DNA of 64,000 nt from Calliopum simillimum. Taxonomy: Eukaryota; Arthropoda; Insecta; Diptera; Lauxaniidae. Below the pieces are notes generated by a model, which worked only from the letters and a program-made list of their open reading frames with translations, had not been told where the DNA came from and ran no database searches. The stretch is from the NCBI GenBank assembly GCA_951812925.1, contig OX638368.1, positions 123,961,309-124,025,308 on the forward strand, in the 5' to 3' direction. Below are positions 1 to 10,203 of this stretch, piece by piece. Both the position numbers and the translations under genes were made by a program. How positions within the stretch are numbered: position 1 is the first letter of the stretch; each line of letters starts with the position of its first letter.

Positions 1-123
1 GATGAACCAACTATGCAGGTCGATAAGAAAATGATCACTGCAAATGACCATTTTAAGGCTGTCTGTACAGTGGGTCCTTCATATCCAGCAGCTAACATTA
101 CATGGTACATAAATGGCAGAAAG
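1..123 (+). CDS. Beaten-path-like Ig-domain protein, internal exon (partial)
   Basis: The window opens inside an exon that is open from base 1 and ends after codon 41 at a GTATGT donor (124-129), phase 0. It encodes part of an immunoglobulin fold: a cysteine in an A-V-C-T-V context, then P-A-A-N-I-T-W-Y-I-N-G-R. That Cys...Trp-Tyr-Ile-Asn-Gly pattern is characteristic of the first Ig domain of the Beaten path (Beat) family of insect neuronal surface or secreted proteins, known in Drosophila for roles in motor axon defasciculation and as ligands of Side receptors. The family call is recognition of the pattern; I cannot say which Beat paralogue it is. The 5' exons lie outside the window. The next exon is 699-1250 in the same phase. 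Confidence 0.8.
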
Positions 124-698
124 GTATGTTGATAAGAATATTGCATGAAGCAAAACACAAGTCATCTCAACTCTATTCAAAAGTACCCTTAAGACTGATA
201 TACGAGTATTGATCAATTTTTTTCGATCCGAGACAAACCAAGAGATCGCTTTTGATTCTCCTAAAGGCCCATTTTTTTTTTTCTTCAAGAACATAATCTT
301 TATTTTTTAAGAAAATTTGGGTATTCATTCTTTGAACAAAAAAAAAAAAATTGTGAGCATGAAGGATGTTTTTTTTAGCCGAAATGGGTCCTCTGAAGAA
401 TCAAAATACAATACAAATAAGAAACCGTTGCCATATTCGGAATCAGCTTTCCCAAAATACCCAAAGCATGATATTGTACGTTTTATAATGGTGTGATCTA
501 ACAAGAGAGGAAGATCTGAAAATGATTTTTTTCGATGAGGGAAGAGGGTTATAATATGAATCAAAAAATCATGCCTCTCATTTTCCAGACCACACTATTC
601 TCATCATTATAAAACTCACAAAATAGTTGGAAAAATTATCACCTATACTTTAAAAACATTGTAAAGATCATTAAAGATCTATATACTTCTAATTAAAG
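124..698 (+). other. Intron of the Beat-like gene
   Basis: It begins GTATGT at 124 and ends AATTAAAG at 691-698, directly before the next coding exon. It is about 575 bp and AT-rich with poly-A and poly-T runs. Short reading frames on the minus strand here look like chance frames through low-complexity DNA. Confidence 0.75.
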
Positions 699-1250
699 GT
701 ACACAAAACGCCATTTCAACGCATCAGCCAAGATACATACGAAGGATCTGCTACATATTCTTCACTCGAAATCTATCCACATAGTACGGTACTGCAGAGT
801 TTCTTTCAAGCGATACCAAAATACCAGACAAGCATACTATTGCTCTGTGAAGTCTCTATACTTCATGTATTCCACAAAAATGTACAACAACGAATCATGC
901 TGAGCTATTCACCGCCCTCAACAATTTCACCAAATCTACTTGGACTGGAAGGATCAAGTCGTGCCAATGGGGATCCTGATAATTCTGCGCTAACTGGTGG
1001 TGGTGGTGGCGATGGACGCAAATATCCACACATTAACGTGGTGACACTACTCATTGGTGCGGCATTTCTGCTCAATTACATGATAATGAATTCAGTGGTG
1101 GTGCCACCAACGGTTAGAATGGCGTTGGTGGTGTCATCGACATCATCATCATCAGCTGCATCAGTTGTAGGAAAAACAACAATGACATCCAACCAATTAA
1201 CCAATAACACAACCGCAACGTTATGCAAACGTCAAAGGTGCCACCTGTGA
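699..1250 (+). CDS. Beaten-path-like Ig-domain protein, C-terminal exon
   Basis: After an AG acceptor at 697-698 the frame is open in phase 0 for 183 codons and stops with TGA at 1248-1250. The first residues (V-H-K-T-P-F, then Y-E-G-S-A-T-Y-S-S-L-E-I) continue the first Ig domain. A second domain follows, with a cysteine in L-L-L-C-E-V-S. Next comes a Ser/Pro/Gly-rich linker with a run of five glycines, then a hydrophobic segment at about 1036-1110 (V-V-T-L-L-I-G-A-A-F-L-L). The tail is rich in Ser, Thr and Val. The hydrophobic stretch is either a transmembrane helix or a GPI-anchor signal; both occur among Beat proteins. Splice phase, open frame and family motifs agree, so I take this as the true last coding exon. 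The product should act at the cell surface or be secreted by neurons or muscle. Confidence 0.78.
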   Translation, partial: VHKTPFQRISQDTYEGSATYSSLEIYPHSTVLQSFFQAIPKYQTSILLLCEVSILHVFHKNVQQRIMLSYSPPSTISPNLLGLEGSSRANGDPDNSALTGGGGGDGRKYPHINVVTLLIGAAFLLNYMIMNSVVVPPTVRMALVVSSTSSSSAASVVGKTTMTSNQLTNNTTATLCKRQRCHL

Positions 1251-1948
1251 CCAAATGCGGAGCAACAAATGATAAAAACAGCAACAACATAAATAAATGA
1301 CATACAAAAAAAACAAATAAACTACATAATATTACAAACAAAATACCACAAACAGACTGACAGGCAGACTGACAAACTGACAGATAGACAAATAGTGTGT
1401 GTGACAAATTGGACAAACAGCAACAACAACAAGAACGTAATAATATTTAATGATATATAAATAAAATGAAATTGTTTTTGTTTTTGTATTCGATTTTTTT
1501 ATTGTTTTAGTTGAAATTTATAAAAAAAAAAAAATATTACAATAAACCTACATTTACTAACATTGGGCAACAGAGTTACATTTATATTTTTTGAACAATG
1601 ATGTATTATATTTTTTTTTTATATTTGTGTGCTGTTCATTATCCATCGAATACCACCAGCCTCCGAAATTCAATTTGCTCTACAGAGTTCTAATTCTGTA
1701 CCCAATCTCGGACTTAAGCATAGCGGATATTGCGCTCCAAAAAGAAAAGTTGAGCAGTAAGTATTTAGTTCACCATTTAAGTTCCGCCATTTTTTTAAAA
1801 ATATTTTACAGGATTCATAATCAGCAAGATCAAAAACCCCTAATTATCGACTTTCGTAAGAATAGATCCCTGTACAAAAGATCTTTAAGGTCGCAGTACA
1901 ATCTAGAGCCTTTAAAATAATAAGAATAGATCCAGTTTAGCATTATTT
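1251..1948 (+). other. 3' UTR and downstream flank of the Beat-like gene
   Basis: AATAAA signals occur at 1292-1297 and 1460-1465, so the transcript plausibly ends at about 1300-1500. A CAA/CAG-rich stretch lies at 1260-1440. A 109-codon frame at 1591-1920 has no recognisable domain and I do not call it a gene. Confidence 0.5.
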
Positions 1949-1961
1949 TGTCCACCATTGT

Positions 1962-3141
1962 ATGTATGTATGTATGTATTCTCCTTTAACTCCTAGGAGG
2001 AGCATAGGGCCAATATGAAATCTCTCCATTTGTCACGATCCCTTGCGATGACTTTGATCTCTTGCCACGATTTTCCCGATTCTTGGATTTCCTTTTCCAA
2101 CGACCTTTTCCAGTTGGTTTTGGGTCTACCACGTCCTCTACTGCCTTGTGGATTCCACTCAAGGGCCTGGCGACAAACTTCGCTGTGTGGTTTCCGGAGA
2201 GTGTGACCAATCCATCCCCATTTGCGCAGCTTGATCTCGTTTGCTATAGCCTTCTGTTTGCATTTTTGATGTAGCTCGGCATTTGATATAGTGCGAGGCC
2301 ACCAAACCTTTAATATACGCCTTAAGCATTTGTTGACGAATACTTGCAGCTTGTTTGTTAGTTGTTCAGTAACAAGCCATGTTTCGCACCCATATAACAA
2401 AACCGATTTCACATTCGAATCAAAAATGCGCACTCTCGTTTTGGTGGATATAACGGATGAAGACCATATTTTGTTCAGTTGAGCAAACGCGCCTTTTGCT
2501 TTTGCTATTCTTGAGTTGATATCCTCTTTTGCTCCACCATCCATGGAGATAATGCTGCCTAGATACGTGAAGCTATCGACGTTTCCGATGTCATCACTGC
2601 CAGCTTTAAACGTCATGTCATTGCTTGCGTTTAGCTTCATGCTTTTAGTCTTGGATACGTTGATTTTTAGGCCGGCCTTTTGTGATTCCAAGACAAGGTC
2701 TTCAATTTTGCTTTGCATATCTGAATGTTTGGACGATAAGAGGCAGATGTCGTCAGCGTAGTCGAGATCTTCCAGATGTTCGGTAAAGTTCCATTGAATA
2801 CCCCTTTTGGCCTTATTAAGAGCTTTATCTAGGATATCATCAAGAACGATAAGGAAGAGTGATGGTGATAGTAAACACCCTTGCCGTACGCCTGAATTAG
2901 TGGTGAATGTCGGTGACAACAATCCGTTGTGTAACACACTGCATTTAAAGCCTTCATATTGTGCACGTACTAAGTTTATGGCCTTTGCGGCAATACCTCT
3001 TCGTTGCAGTGACGCCCAGATGTTTTCTCGGGAGACACTGTCAAAGGCAGTGCTATAGTCAACGAAGACAAGTTGAAGTGCAGCACGCCACTCGCATGAT
3101 TGTTCGACAATTATTCTGAGCGTGTTGATTTGATCCACGCA
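1962..3141 (-). mobile_element. 5'-truncated non-LTR retrotransposon (RTE-like), recent insertion
   Basis: The insertion is bounded by a perfect 13-bp target-site duplication, TGTCCACCATTGT, at 1949-1961 and 3142-3154. The element reads on the minus strand. It is truncated at its 5' end, so only the reverse transcriptase and C-terminal part remain, and it ends with a very short 3' UTR (about 31 bp) carrying a TATG/CATA microsatellite tail instead of poly(A). A short 3' UTR with a simple-repeat tail suits RTE-type LINEs, but clade placement is tentative. Two other 3' fragments of the same family lie at 11834-12123 and 62718-62761. Confidence 0.9.
1993..3141 (-). CDS. Reverse transcriptase of the LINE (partial, uninterrupted)
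   Basis: The frame is open from the truncation point to TAG at 1993-1995. An upstream ATG at 3165 lies in flanking host DNA and the TSD, so the first eight or so codons of that longer frame are not element sequence. Visible RT motifs in order: V-D-Y-S-T-A-F-D-S-V (catalytic Asp region), S-G-V-R-Q-G-C-L-L-S-P-S-L-F, and Y-A-D-D-I-C-L-L (catalytic Asp pair). A C-terminal region follows with W-I-G-H-T-L-R-K and R-G-R-G-R-P-K, common to many LINE RTs. The endonuclease domain expected upstream is missing, so the copy cannot be autonomous. The absence of stops or frameshifts over about 380 codons implies recent insertion. Confidence 0.88.
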   Translation of the reverse strand, partial: CVDQINTLRIIVEQSCEWRAALQLVFVDYSTAFDSVSRENIWASLQRRGIAAKAINLVRAQYEGFKCSVLHNGLLSPTFTTNSGVRQGCLLSPSLFLIVLDDILDKALNKAKRGIQWNFTEHLEDLDYADDICLLSSKHSDMQSKIEDLVLESQKAGLKINVSKTKSMKLNASNDMTFKAGSDDIGNVDSFTYLGSIISMDGGAKEDINSRIAKAKGAFAQLNKIWSSSVISTKTRVRIFDSNVKSVLLYGCETWLVTEQLTNKLQVFVNKCLRRILKVWWPRTISNAELHQKCKQKAIANEIKLRKWGWIGHTLRKPHSEVCRQALEWNPQGSRGRGRPKTNWKRSLEKEIQESGKSWQEIKVIARDRDKWRDFILALCSS

Positions 3142-3154
3142 TGTCCACCATTGT

Positions 3155-3588
3155 GAATCTGTCATTTTGTTTTTGAAAAATAGATTTCATATTCGTTATC
3201 AGCGTCATCGAAAACCCCTGCGCGTTTCTAAAAGAAATCATCAAAGACGTGTACACGACTATATAAAATCATTGTTGATGGATAAGGATTTTAGTATGGC
3301 GGCCATAAGTGACATTTTCATATAAACGACCCACTTTTCATCAACGATTAAAAGAGCGACAATTTCACATGCGTTATCGCTGATGTTATTAGTAGCGACA
3401 ACTTTTATATATAACTAACATTTCCCGGTGTGCGTCGCTACACCTTCTCTTGTACAAATGCCGGGGAATTTCCAATTAAATTAAATCAAGGAATGTAAAT
3501 TTTTCCGATGCAATTTATTTACATACATATGAAGTTTCTTAAGGACGTGGAACGTCTATTTTTCCCTTGTACATTTGTCTCGATACTC
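3155..3588. other. No gene seen
   Basis: Unremarkable AT-rich flank of the LINE. No coding frame, repeat or RNA gene could be supported. Confidence 0.4.
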
Positions 3589-3735
3589 TTAACCCTTTAA
3601 CGACCAGGTTTAAATACGCGAAAGAATTTCAAAATAAAAATACGATAAAATCGAAGTAATGGGAGTTAATAAAACTTTCATTCAAGCAAATGGGGTTCTG
3701 GCAAACATACTTGCCTTTAGTAGTTAAAGGGTTAA
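3589..3735. mobile_element. Miniature TTAA-flanked element (piggyBac-type MITE)
   Basis: A 139-bp segment (3593-3731) is flanked by TTAA on both sides (3589-3592 and 3732-3735). It has inverted ends, CCCTTTAAC on the left and GTTAAAGGG on the right. TTAA targets with ends starting CCC are the signature of piggyBac-type elements. It has no coding capacity. Confidence 0.6.
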
Positions 3736-3844
3736 TACATATACCAAATCTTAACCATATCTGATAAATATTATCAGAGATATGACAAATTAATTTTTTG
3801 GAAACACAAAAAATACGAAAAAAAAATGTTTATAAATTTTTTTT

Positions 3845-4215
3845 CCGACATCCAAGATAGATTGGTGCAAAATTTTTTTTTCCTCAAAAACGTCCTTAAA
3901 AGTCATGAAACGCGTAGAAAACATGAAAAAACGAAAATAAAAAAAAAAAAATATTTTTTGATTCCCCCATATGAGGGGGGACCGTTGAGTGAAAAAAATT
4001 TGTTTCTGCTAAACATCGTAAAAAGTCATAAAATGCGTAGAAAACACGAAAAGACGAAAAAAAATTTTTGGTTCCGGCATCCTACGTGAGACCCTTAGGT
4101 GAAAAAAAAACGTGCCGTTCCCAAAAACCTATTAATATAAATTTTCACTGCGATCGGTCCAGTCGTTTGGAAGTCAAAAAAGAACATACTGACATACAAA
4201 CATTCATTTTTATAT
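3845..4215 (+). repeat. Short tandem repeat with a common insect-repeat tail
   Basis: Units of about 115 bp begin near 3845, 3967 and 4079. They share segments such as AAAGTCAT(G/A)AAA(C/T)GCGTAGAAAAC and a G(A/C)GTGAAAAAAA-type block. The last unit runs into a tail reading GCGATCGGTCCAGTCGTTTGG followed by a TATA-rich end, a pattern I recognise from the 3' ends of many insect dispersed repeats. A frame at 3826-4089 merely reads through these repeats. Confidence 0.55.
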
Positions 4216-4870
4216 ACATACATATATAGATAATTTGATCAATGAAACAACAACGACTCTCTCAAGGTAAGCAGATTTAAATGCATATTATTTCAAAGCT
4301 TATATTTTATGAGTTTTCGTAAAGGACATCCTTGATGTTAAAAGTGGTCCGCGAACTAAAACTAAAAAATTGAACGCTTCTGTTGCTCAGTGTAATTATA
4401 ATGTAAATTACAACAATTGAAAATGAAACTTATTAATTAATATAAAAATAAATAAATGTGTAATTTCTATGTACAACAGTACGATTTTGCTCAAGAGGTA
4501 AGGTTGAACTATAAAAATAAGAGAATACTTTTAAAAAACAAAATAAATAACCAAAAAAAAAAAAAAAACAGCTTAAAAGTTGAAACAAAATTAAAAAAAA
4601 ATTATATAAATAAATAGGAATATAACATGCTAAAGTGTATTTAAAATATTTATACAAATTAAGTTTATATTGTACGATGAGGATGATAATTAAATTTCCA
4701 AAAAAAAAAAAAAAATATTCGAAATTTAAGTGAAATACTTACACAATTAATTGGAGATAGCAGATTTGGAGACTATATACATATATGAAAAGTGTTTTCA
4801 GTCAACTTTAGCAAAAGGTTTGAAGCATTGCAAATTTCCCATGTACCGGTAAAAACTTATAAAGTGTTAA
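4216..4870. other. AT-rich non-coding stretch
   Basis: Contains several poly-A runs (for example 4553-4569 and 4699-4714). No gene, repeat unit or RNA could be supported. Confidence 0.4.
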
Positions 4871-5118
4871 ATATCGTCCCTATTCAAGTGAAAAGCACTA
4901 AGTTTTTTGGTATTTCTGGTCCATAATATTATAGTCTTTAGTTTGATAAGACCCATTTAGCCATACCTCTGTTAAAAAGTGGTTATTTTCATCATAAAAG
5001 TAAAAGCAACACAAGGATTTCCATAAAAAGAAAAACAAAATTTAATTTTTTCAACTTCAAAAATATCTCAAAACTTGAAAAACTGACTTAGTACTTTTCA
5101 CTTGTATAGGGACGATAT
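4871..5118. mobile_element. Inverted-repeat miniature element
   Basis: Arms of about 35 bp: left ATATCGTCCCTATTCAAGTG... at 4871-4905; right ...CACTTGTATAGGGACGATAT at about 5084-5118. They are inverted copies with only a few mismatches. The 248-bp interior has no coding capacity. No superfamily is assignable. Confidence 0.6.
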
Positions 5119-5897
5119 ATTGGGCATTCTTTATCAGTTCAATCACCTCTATTCGATCATCCCTATATACTTAGGACATATATGTAAAGTTAATCATTGA
5201 AGTGGTTTGACAAAAAATTTAAGGGGAGAGCAGAAACATAGTACCTATCGTCTTCTTCTATTCATATTAATTCTCAAACCTTCTGCATTGTCATCTTTGC
5301 CCAAAAGCAATATAAATTTGCTCTCATGCGATATTTTTGTAAACGACTTATGTTTCAGCGAAGATGCGTACCAAAATTCTTTGATTTTTAATTTATATAT
5401 ATGATTTTGTGGTAAACGAATAGCCTAAGATTAGAGAAATTTCTGGTGGCAAAAAAAAAGTTGGTCCCAGTGCAGCATGTCAACATAAAATTATATTTTT
5501 TAATGCATGAGCCAAGAAAGCTAAGAATTTCATTCTGAAGTACATGCAATCTAGTTTTACCTGAGTGAAATTGATAGAAGATTTCACAGTACAATTACGG
5601 TCTATATATCAGACAGTAAAGTGGTGCTTGCAGTCTCAAACTCGTACAAAATTACAACGATGTTAGCTAGGGAGTGTCTTAAACTACTAATCAAACTCGC
5701 CTTCTGAAATAAGGAAACAAAGCACAAAACACTTACTTGTGCTGAACAGGAAAGATATCTAGACTGTTGCAGGATTTCTCACCAGACATTGCCTAGTTAG
5801 AAAACATCTCTTTAATATGGGATTAATCTGGGATTAATTTAGAAGATTCTGTTATGCAAGAGAGGAAACAGCAGAACTTATACTATATCAGAGTCTT
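5119..5897. other. No gene seen
   Basis: Short frames at 5207-5404 (+) and 5388-5594 (-) have no recognisable features. I see nothing else here. Confidence 0.4.
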
Positions 5898-7513
5898 TTA
5901 ACCCATTCCCCACCAGTGATGCCATACGGCACAGTTAAAACGCATTACCCGAATGTACACCAAAATAATTTTGTAACTTATTCACGCAGGCTTGTTGTTT
6001 CTTATGTGCGTAGAAATGTTTGAGCTATCATTTGATGCATTCCACGCGCAAATATTCCATCAACTTTTCAAGCGTGAGCGGAGAGGAAGTGATCCTTGAA
6101 AAATTATTCGAAAAAAATCGATTATGGCATCGAGATGTCGGCGAGTTGCAAAAAATTATTTATTTGTATTTCGATTTTGAAAAAAGTAATTATGCCAAAT
6201 TGAAGAATAATGCAATAGTTTCTAAAGTGCATTTATATTTTTCCATAAGTTGTTCCTTACTAAGTGATAGGCCTGAATATATTTTAAGTGTGCCATATGG
6301 CATCACTGGCGGGAACCGCTTATGAAAAGATTAGAGGTAGATTAATTTCCATTTATTTCAATAATTCAATTCATAAACAATTTATATGGGATAATATCTA
6401 CCTGGGGGGGTTTGAACACCAAAAAACCCACCCCGTGTGAATGGGTCATATGAATTTTTCGAGCCTTTTTTTTATGAAGATGTGCTGTAGATGATTGTGG
6501 ATGCATCTAACTATTGGGATTATGCTTATTTTTGGTTACAATGCTTGTACTTAATCGTGAAGATTATTGGATCATTAAAGCCACGATTTTTGCTGGCATG
6601 TCTCGAAATAGTTTCAATCAAATAAGCCGTTTTATTCAATTAACACTGAAATCCCTTTCACCATGAGCATCATTTGATGAGTCCATGACACCGTATTTCA
6701 GACTGCTCTCATGCAAACAGTTTATTCGAACCAAACTTCTACGATTTAGATACATTGCATGGTGTCTGAACACTCTTGGAGGGTATTTGGTGTCCTTTGG
6801 TATTTACCGAGGAAAGTTTTGTTGTCTTCACTTTGTGGCAGCTCTATTACAAATAATCAACGCCCTTCCTGACGACATTCGTGCCCTCCTATTCCACTTT
6901 TACTTCGATAATTTATTAACTGGAACCCCAGAAAACCAGAAATTTGACGTCGCCATTGTAAAGTGGATTGATAATAATTGCGTTTTAGTTGCTTCTACTT
7001 CACATGGAAGAGATCTAAAATCGATAGCTATGCTCTTTTGTAGAACAGAATAGAAGCTATAATGGTCGAAAGTCTAAAGGCAGTCGAAACATAATAAATG
7101 TATGGAAGGAACTAATCGAATAGATCAAAATTCACGTTTTGATGGAATCGCTCATTACGTTGGTGAATGTGATCGACGTAAGTAGATGTAAATTCTGAAA
7201 CAGGTGTAGATTTATGCGTTAGTTGTTTTGTCATATATCATACTACCGCGGATTAGTATGCTAACTTACCATTTTTATTCAAAAAATATGTATGCATACG
7301 TGTAAAAAATAGAGTTTTAAATAAAACTCAAAGTAAACTTTTTGCTAAGAGGTTCCCGCCAGTGATGCCATATGGCATCAGGGCACCATGGAAAAATGGG
7401 GCGTGGTCGCTGAAAAAGCTAACCGGATTTGAACTCAGGAACCTTCTTTTACCCCCCAAACAAAAATTCACCATCAAATTCAAAAAAATAAGTTCTGGCG
7501 GGGAATGGGTTAA
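5898..7513 (+). mobile_element. Decayed piggyBac element with both ends
   Basis: TTAA occurs at 5898-5901 and 7510-7513. Between them a 1608-bp element starts CCCATTCCCCACCAG and ends CTGGCGGGGAATGGG, a 15-bp terminal inverted repeat with one mismatch. A sub-terminal motif around GTGATGCCATAYGGCA occurs at about 5916-5932 and again at 7358-7374. An inverted copy lies internally at 6291-6315, so about 36 bp at 6291-6325 pair with 7337-7372. The inner copy may be a remnant of a second, nested end. The TTAA target and interior transposase fragments make the assignment secure. Confidence 0.85.
6430..7053 (+). pseudogene. piggyBac transposase remnant
   Basis: Transposase pieces lie in different frames. 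At about 6579-6663 the translation includes G-M-S-R-N-S-F-N-Q-I-S-R-F-I-Q-L, the conserved MSR-x-R/S-F-x-x-I-x-R block near the start of the piggyBac transposase domain. At 6685-7053 a 122-codon open piece carries W-C-L-N-T-L-G-G-Y-L-V-S-F-G-I-Y-R-G-K, then Y-F-D-N-L-L-T-G with a family-typical Asp, then V-K-W-I-D-N-N-C-V-L-V-A-S, which resembles the K/R-W-x-D-N-x-x-V-x-V-A-S block. Stops and frame changes between the pieces and loss of the N-terminus make it non-functional. Confidence 0.82.
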
Positions 7514-8229
7514 TGCAATGCGCCTATGGACTGACACTTCTAATTAAGTCTTATCAGAGTAAGCACAATAGGCATTATGGGCCGAGTTGTCTTTGACGAG
7601 TGGATCTCAAATATTTTCTTAGTAGTTCTAATCGGGGCAAAATTTTGCGGAGTTCATGCATGGCAAAGGCATTTTAACTTTGGTAAGTAATGAATTCGAC
7701 CACTAATAAGCTAAAATTTATCTTGTTTTTGGTGCACAGTAAAACTGATAGTTTAGTTTTCATTGTTTTTTTTTTTCTATTTGGTATTAATTTTGAACTA
7801 TTTTGGTATTAAATTTAAAATTTCTTCCAAATAAATTTAAAATTTATTCCAGAAAAGTATGAAATTTATTCCAAAATTTTTAAAAATCAATACTTTTTTG
7901 TCATTGTCTATTTTAATACTTTTTAGTATTAAAACTAAACTAAAAATTTTCACTTATAGGACGCAAAATAGTGTATTTTTTGGTAAATTTCGTCCACAAA
8001 ACCTTTTGCCTCTATAGCTTTCTTTCATACCATTTCAATGAGGTCTCGCAGAAAACTCTGACAGAATATTTTCAAAACAAAACACTCACCTTGGCGTAGG
8101 TAATATGAAACTAAACACATCAATGTATTTTTCAAATGAATTTTATTACAAGAAGCAGCCTTTCGTCAGCGAAACACTTTTCCATATGATATATCCCGAT
8201 ACTCCTACCCATAACTATATAAATGTTAA
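7514..8229. other. No gene seen
   Basis: AT-rich, with repeated AAATTTATTCC-like words at 7820-7880 and a weak inverted pair (AGTTTAGTTTT near 7750 with AAAACTAAACT near 7930). No coding capacity could be supported. Confidence 0.35.
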
Positions 8230-9295
8230 ACCTTAATTTTAAGTTACTGTAAATAATAATTGTAAATTACAATAAAAACGAAAAACACAATAAAACAATA
8301 GCAACATTTAATGTATTCAATTGAATTTAAGTAAAGTTATATACAATACTAAAATAATGAAATGAAATTTAAATACAAATAAATAAATCCTTATACTAGA
8401 GAAATAAATGTTTAACTGTTTGTTCAAACGGTCAGTTAAGTCAATAAAATAGAAAATATTTTATTTAATTAGTTTTTATAAATAAAAAAAAATAAAAAAC
8501 AAATAAATGAAATTGAAACAAAATTATTTTGTTAAATCAAAACAATACAAAAAAAGAAAAACAAATGTCAAATGGAACAAATTGATGGAAAAAAAAATAA
8601 TTGTAAAATTTTAATTAAATTTAATTTAAAAAAAAAAAACATAATAATAATAAATTGCAAAATATTATGGAGATACGTACACGAAAATGCAACATAAAAT
8701 CAAAAATCAAAATGAAAAAAATAAAAAATCTACCTACTATGACTAAACTCAAACAACAATTCACATTAAATTACAGGAAAATATGGAAAAATTCAAGTGG
8801 AAACGTTGTAAAATCAAATTGAAAATCAAACTGAAACTGATAAAAATCTATACAAATGAAATAATCAAATAAAATGAGAGAAAAAAAAACCAAAAATAGT
8901 TTGAAATTGCCATGTTTATTGTACTAAAATAATAAAAAACACTTAAAAATTAAATAAAATATGTATGCAAGAATGCAAAATATGCAAAGATAAAAGCATA
9001 AAAAACAAACAAAAAAAAAATAAATAAAATAATTTTAAGACAAAATTTATAATTTCAGTGAAAACAAAAATGATGAGAAAAAAGCAAAAAATCATTATTA
9101 AAACAAAAGGACATAAAATGTTGCATCATCTTTTATAGGGGATAGATGCACAATTGGTTGATATCCGTAACGAAGAAACAAATAAAGTCATTCTTCAATG
9201 CCACAAGCAAAATGTTGACATTTGAAATAAAAGTAAAATTAATAAAGATATTCCAAACAGAAGGAAAAATATATAAAATAAAATAAACTTTTGGC
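8230..9295 (+). repeat. A-rich, strand-asymmetric low-complexity block
   Basis: For about 1 kb the + strand is dominated by A with far fewer T, for example at 8480-9060, where AAATAAA- and AAAACAAA-type words dominate. There is no sharp period. It may be an old A-rich tail expansion or unusual intergenic DNA. No coding frame of note. Confidence 0.5.
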
Positions 9296-10203
9296 TTTCA
9301 TTTCGTTTGGTAAATCTCAACAGATGGTAAGTTTAAGAAACCACTTATTAATTTTAAAAGTTTTGTACATTACAAGAACTGTGGTAAATGTACAGATGTA
9401 CTTAAAAAAACTTTGACATGATTCAAATTGTGTCCTGAAGAAAAAGACTGGCACTTTCAGCATTCGTTCAGAATGGCTGAAAATCATCTTATTTTGTTGT
9501 TTTGATATCTTAAAATCTTGACTTGATTGAACAACTTTGTTTCCAGATTTGGATTCGGCGGTGCACTGCCTCGGTGCAGAAACATTTAAAAAGCGCAAAT
9601 CAGTTGTAAAGGAACACCAGGTGATATCTTTCACTCAAGTAACAAACAGAACTTAGGGACTTAAAATAATCTCACTTAAGATATATCCATAAATGAATGA
9701 ATAAGAACTCCATTACCTATACAAATTGTATGAAAATATCAAATTTTTTTGCCCGCACTATATAAAATATTTAAAATTTTATTTTCCCACATCTTCAATG
9801 TAGTCATCAAAACCTTACGGGACAGTATCTATTTCAAGATCATAGTTTTCCACCACCTTGAGCGTCACACCCGGTGCGGTTTCACAAATTTATTAGAGAA
9901 ACTTTCCGCAGTGGCCAATTGCACGTTTACATTATATTTGCACTTGTGAGCTTTAGGACCCTTTTACTGTTATATATTGACGATAAGATCGATTCTATTA
10001 ACATTATCTTCGAATCTACTGCACCAGTTTCAGAATTTTTGTGTCTTCCGTGCCATTTACAGTAATTTGCAATCAAATAAGGAAAACTTTATTCAAATCG
10101 GTGCAGTATTTTCGAAGATAGTGCTAATAGTAACGATCGATGGTTAAATTTAAGAGATATTGTTTGAAAGAGGGAGCATTGAAGAAAGACAAAAAATAGT
10201 TCT
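9296..10203. other. No gene seen
   Basis: Several short frames on both strands (for example 9317-9634 on - and 9749-9949 on +) overlap each other and carry no recognisable motif. Confidence 0.35.

Noticed and set aside
1591..1920. 109-codon + frame after the Beat-like gene
   Set aside because: No domain, low-complexity hydrophobic start, no splice or promoter context; probably chance.
3142..3165. ATG at 3165 as the true start of the LINE reverse transcriptase
   Set aside because: It lies in the target-site duplication and host flank; the frame is only fortuitously extended.
6020..6325. 101-codon frame inside the piggyBac element as an N-terminal transposase piece
   Set aside because: I could not match it to transposase; its end reads through the internal inverted repeat.
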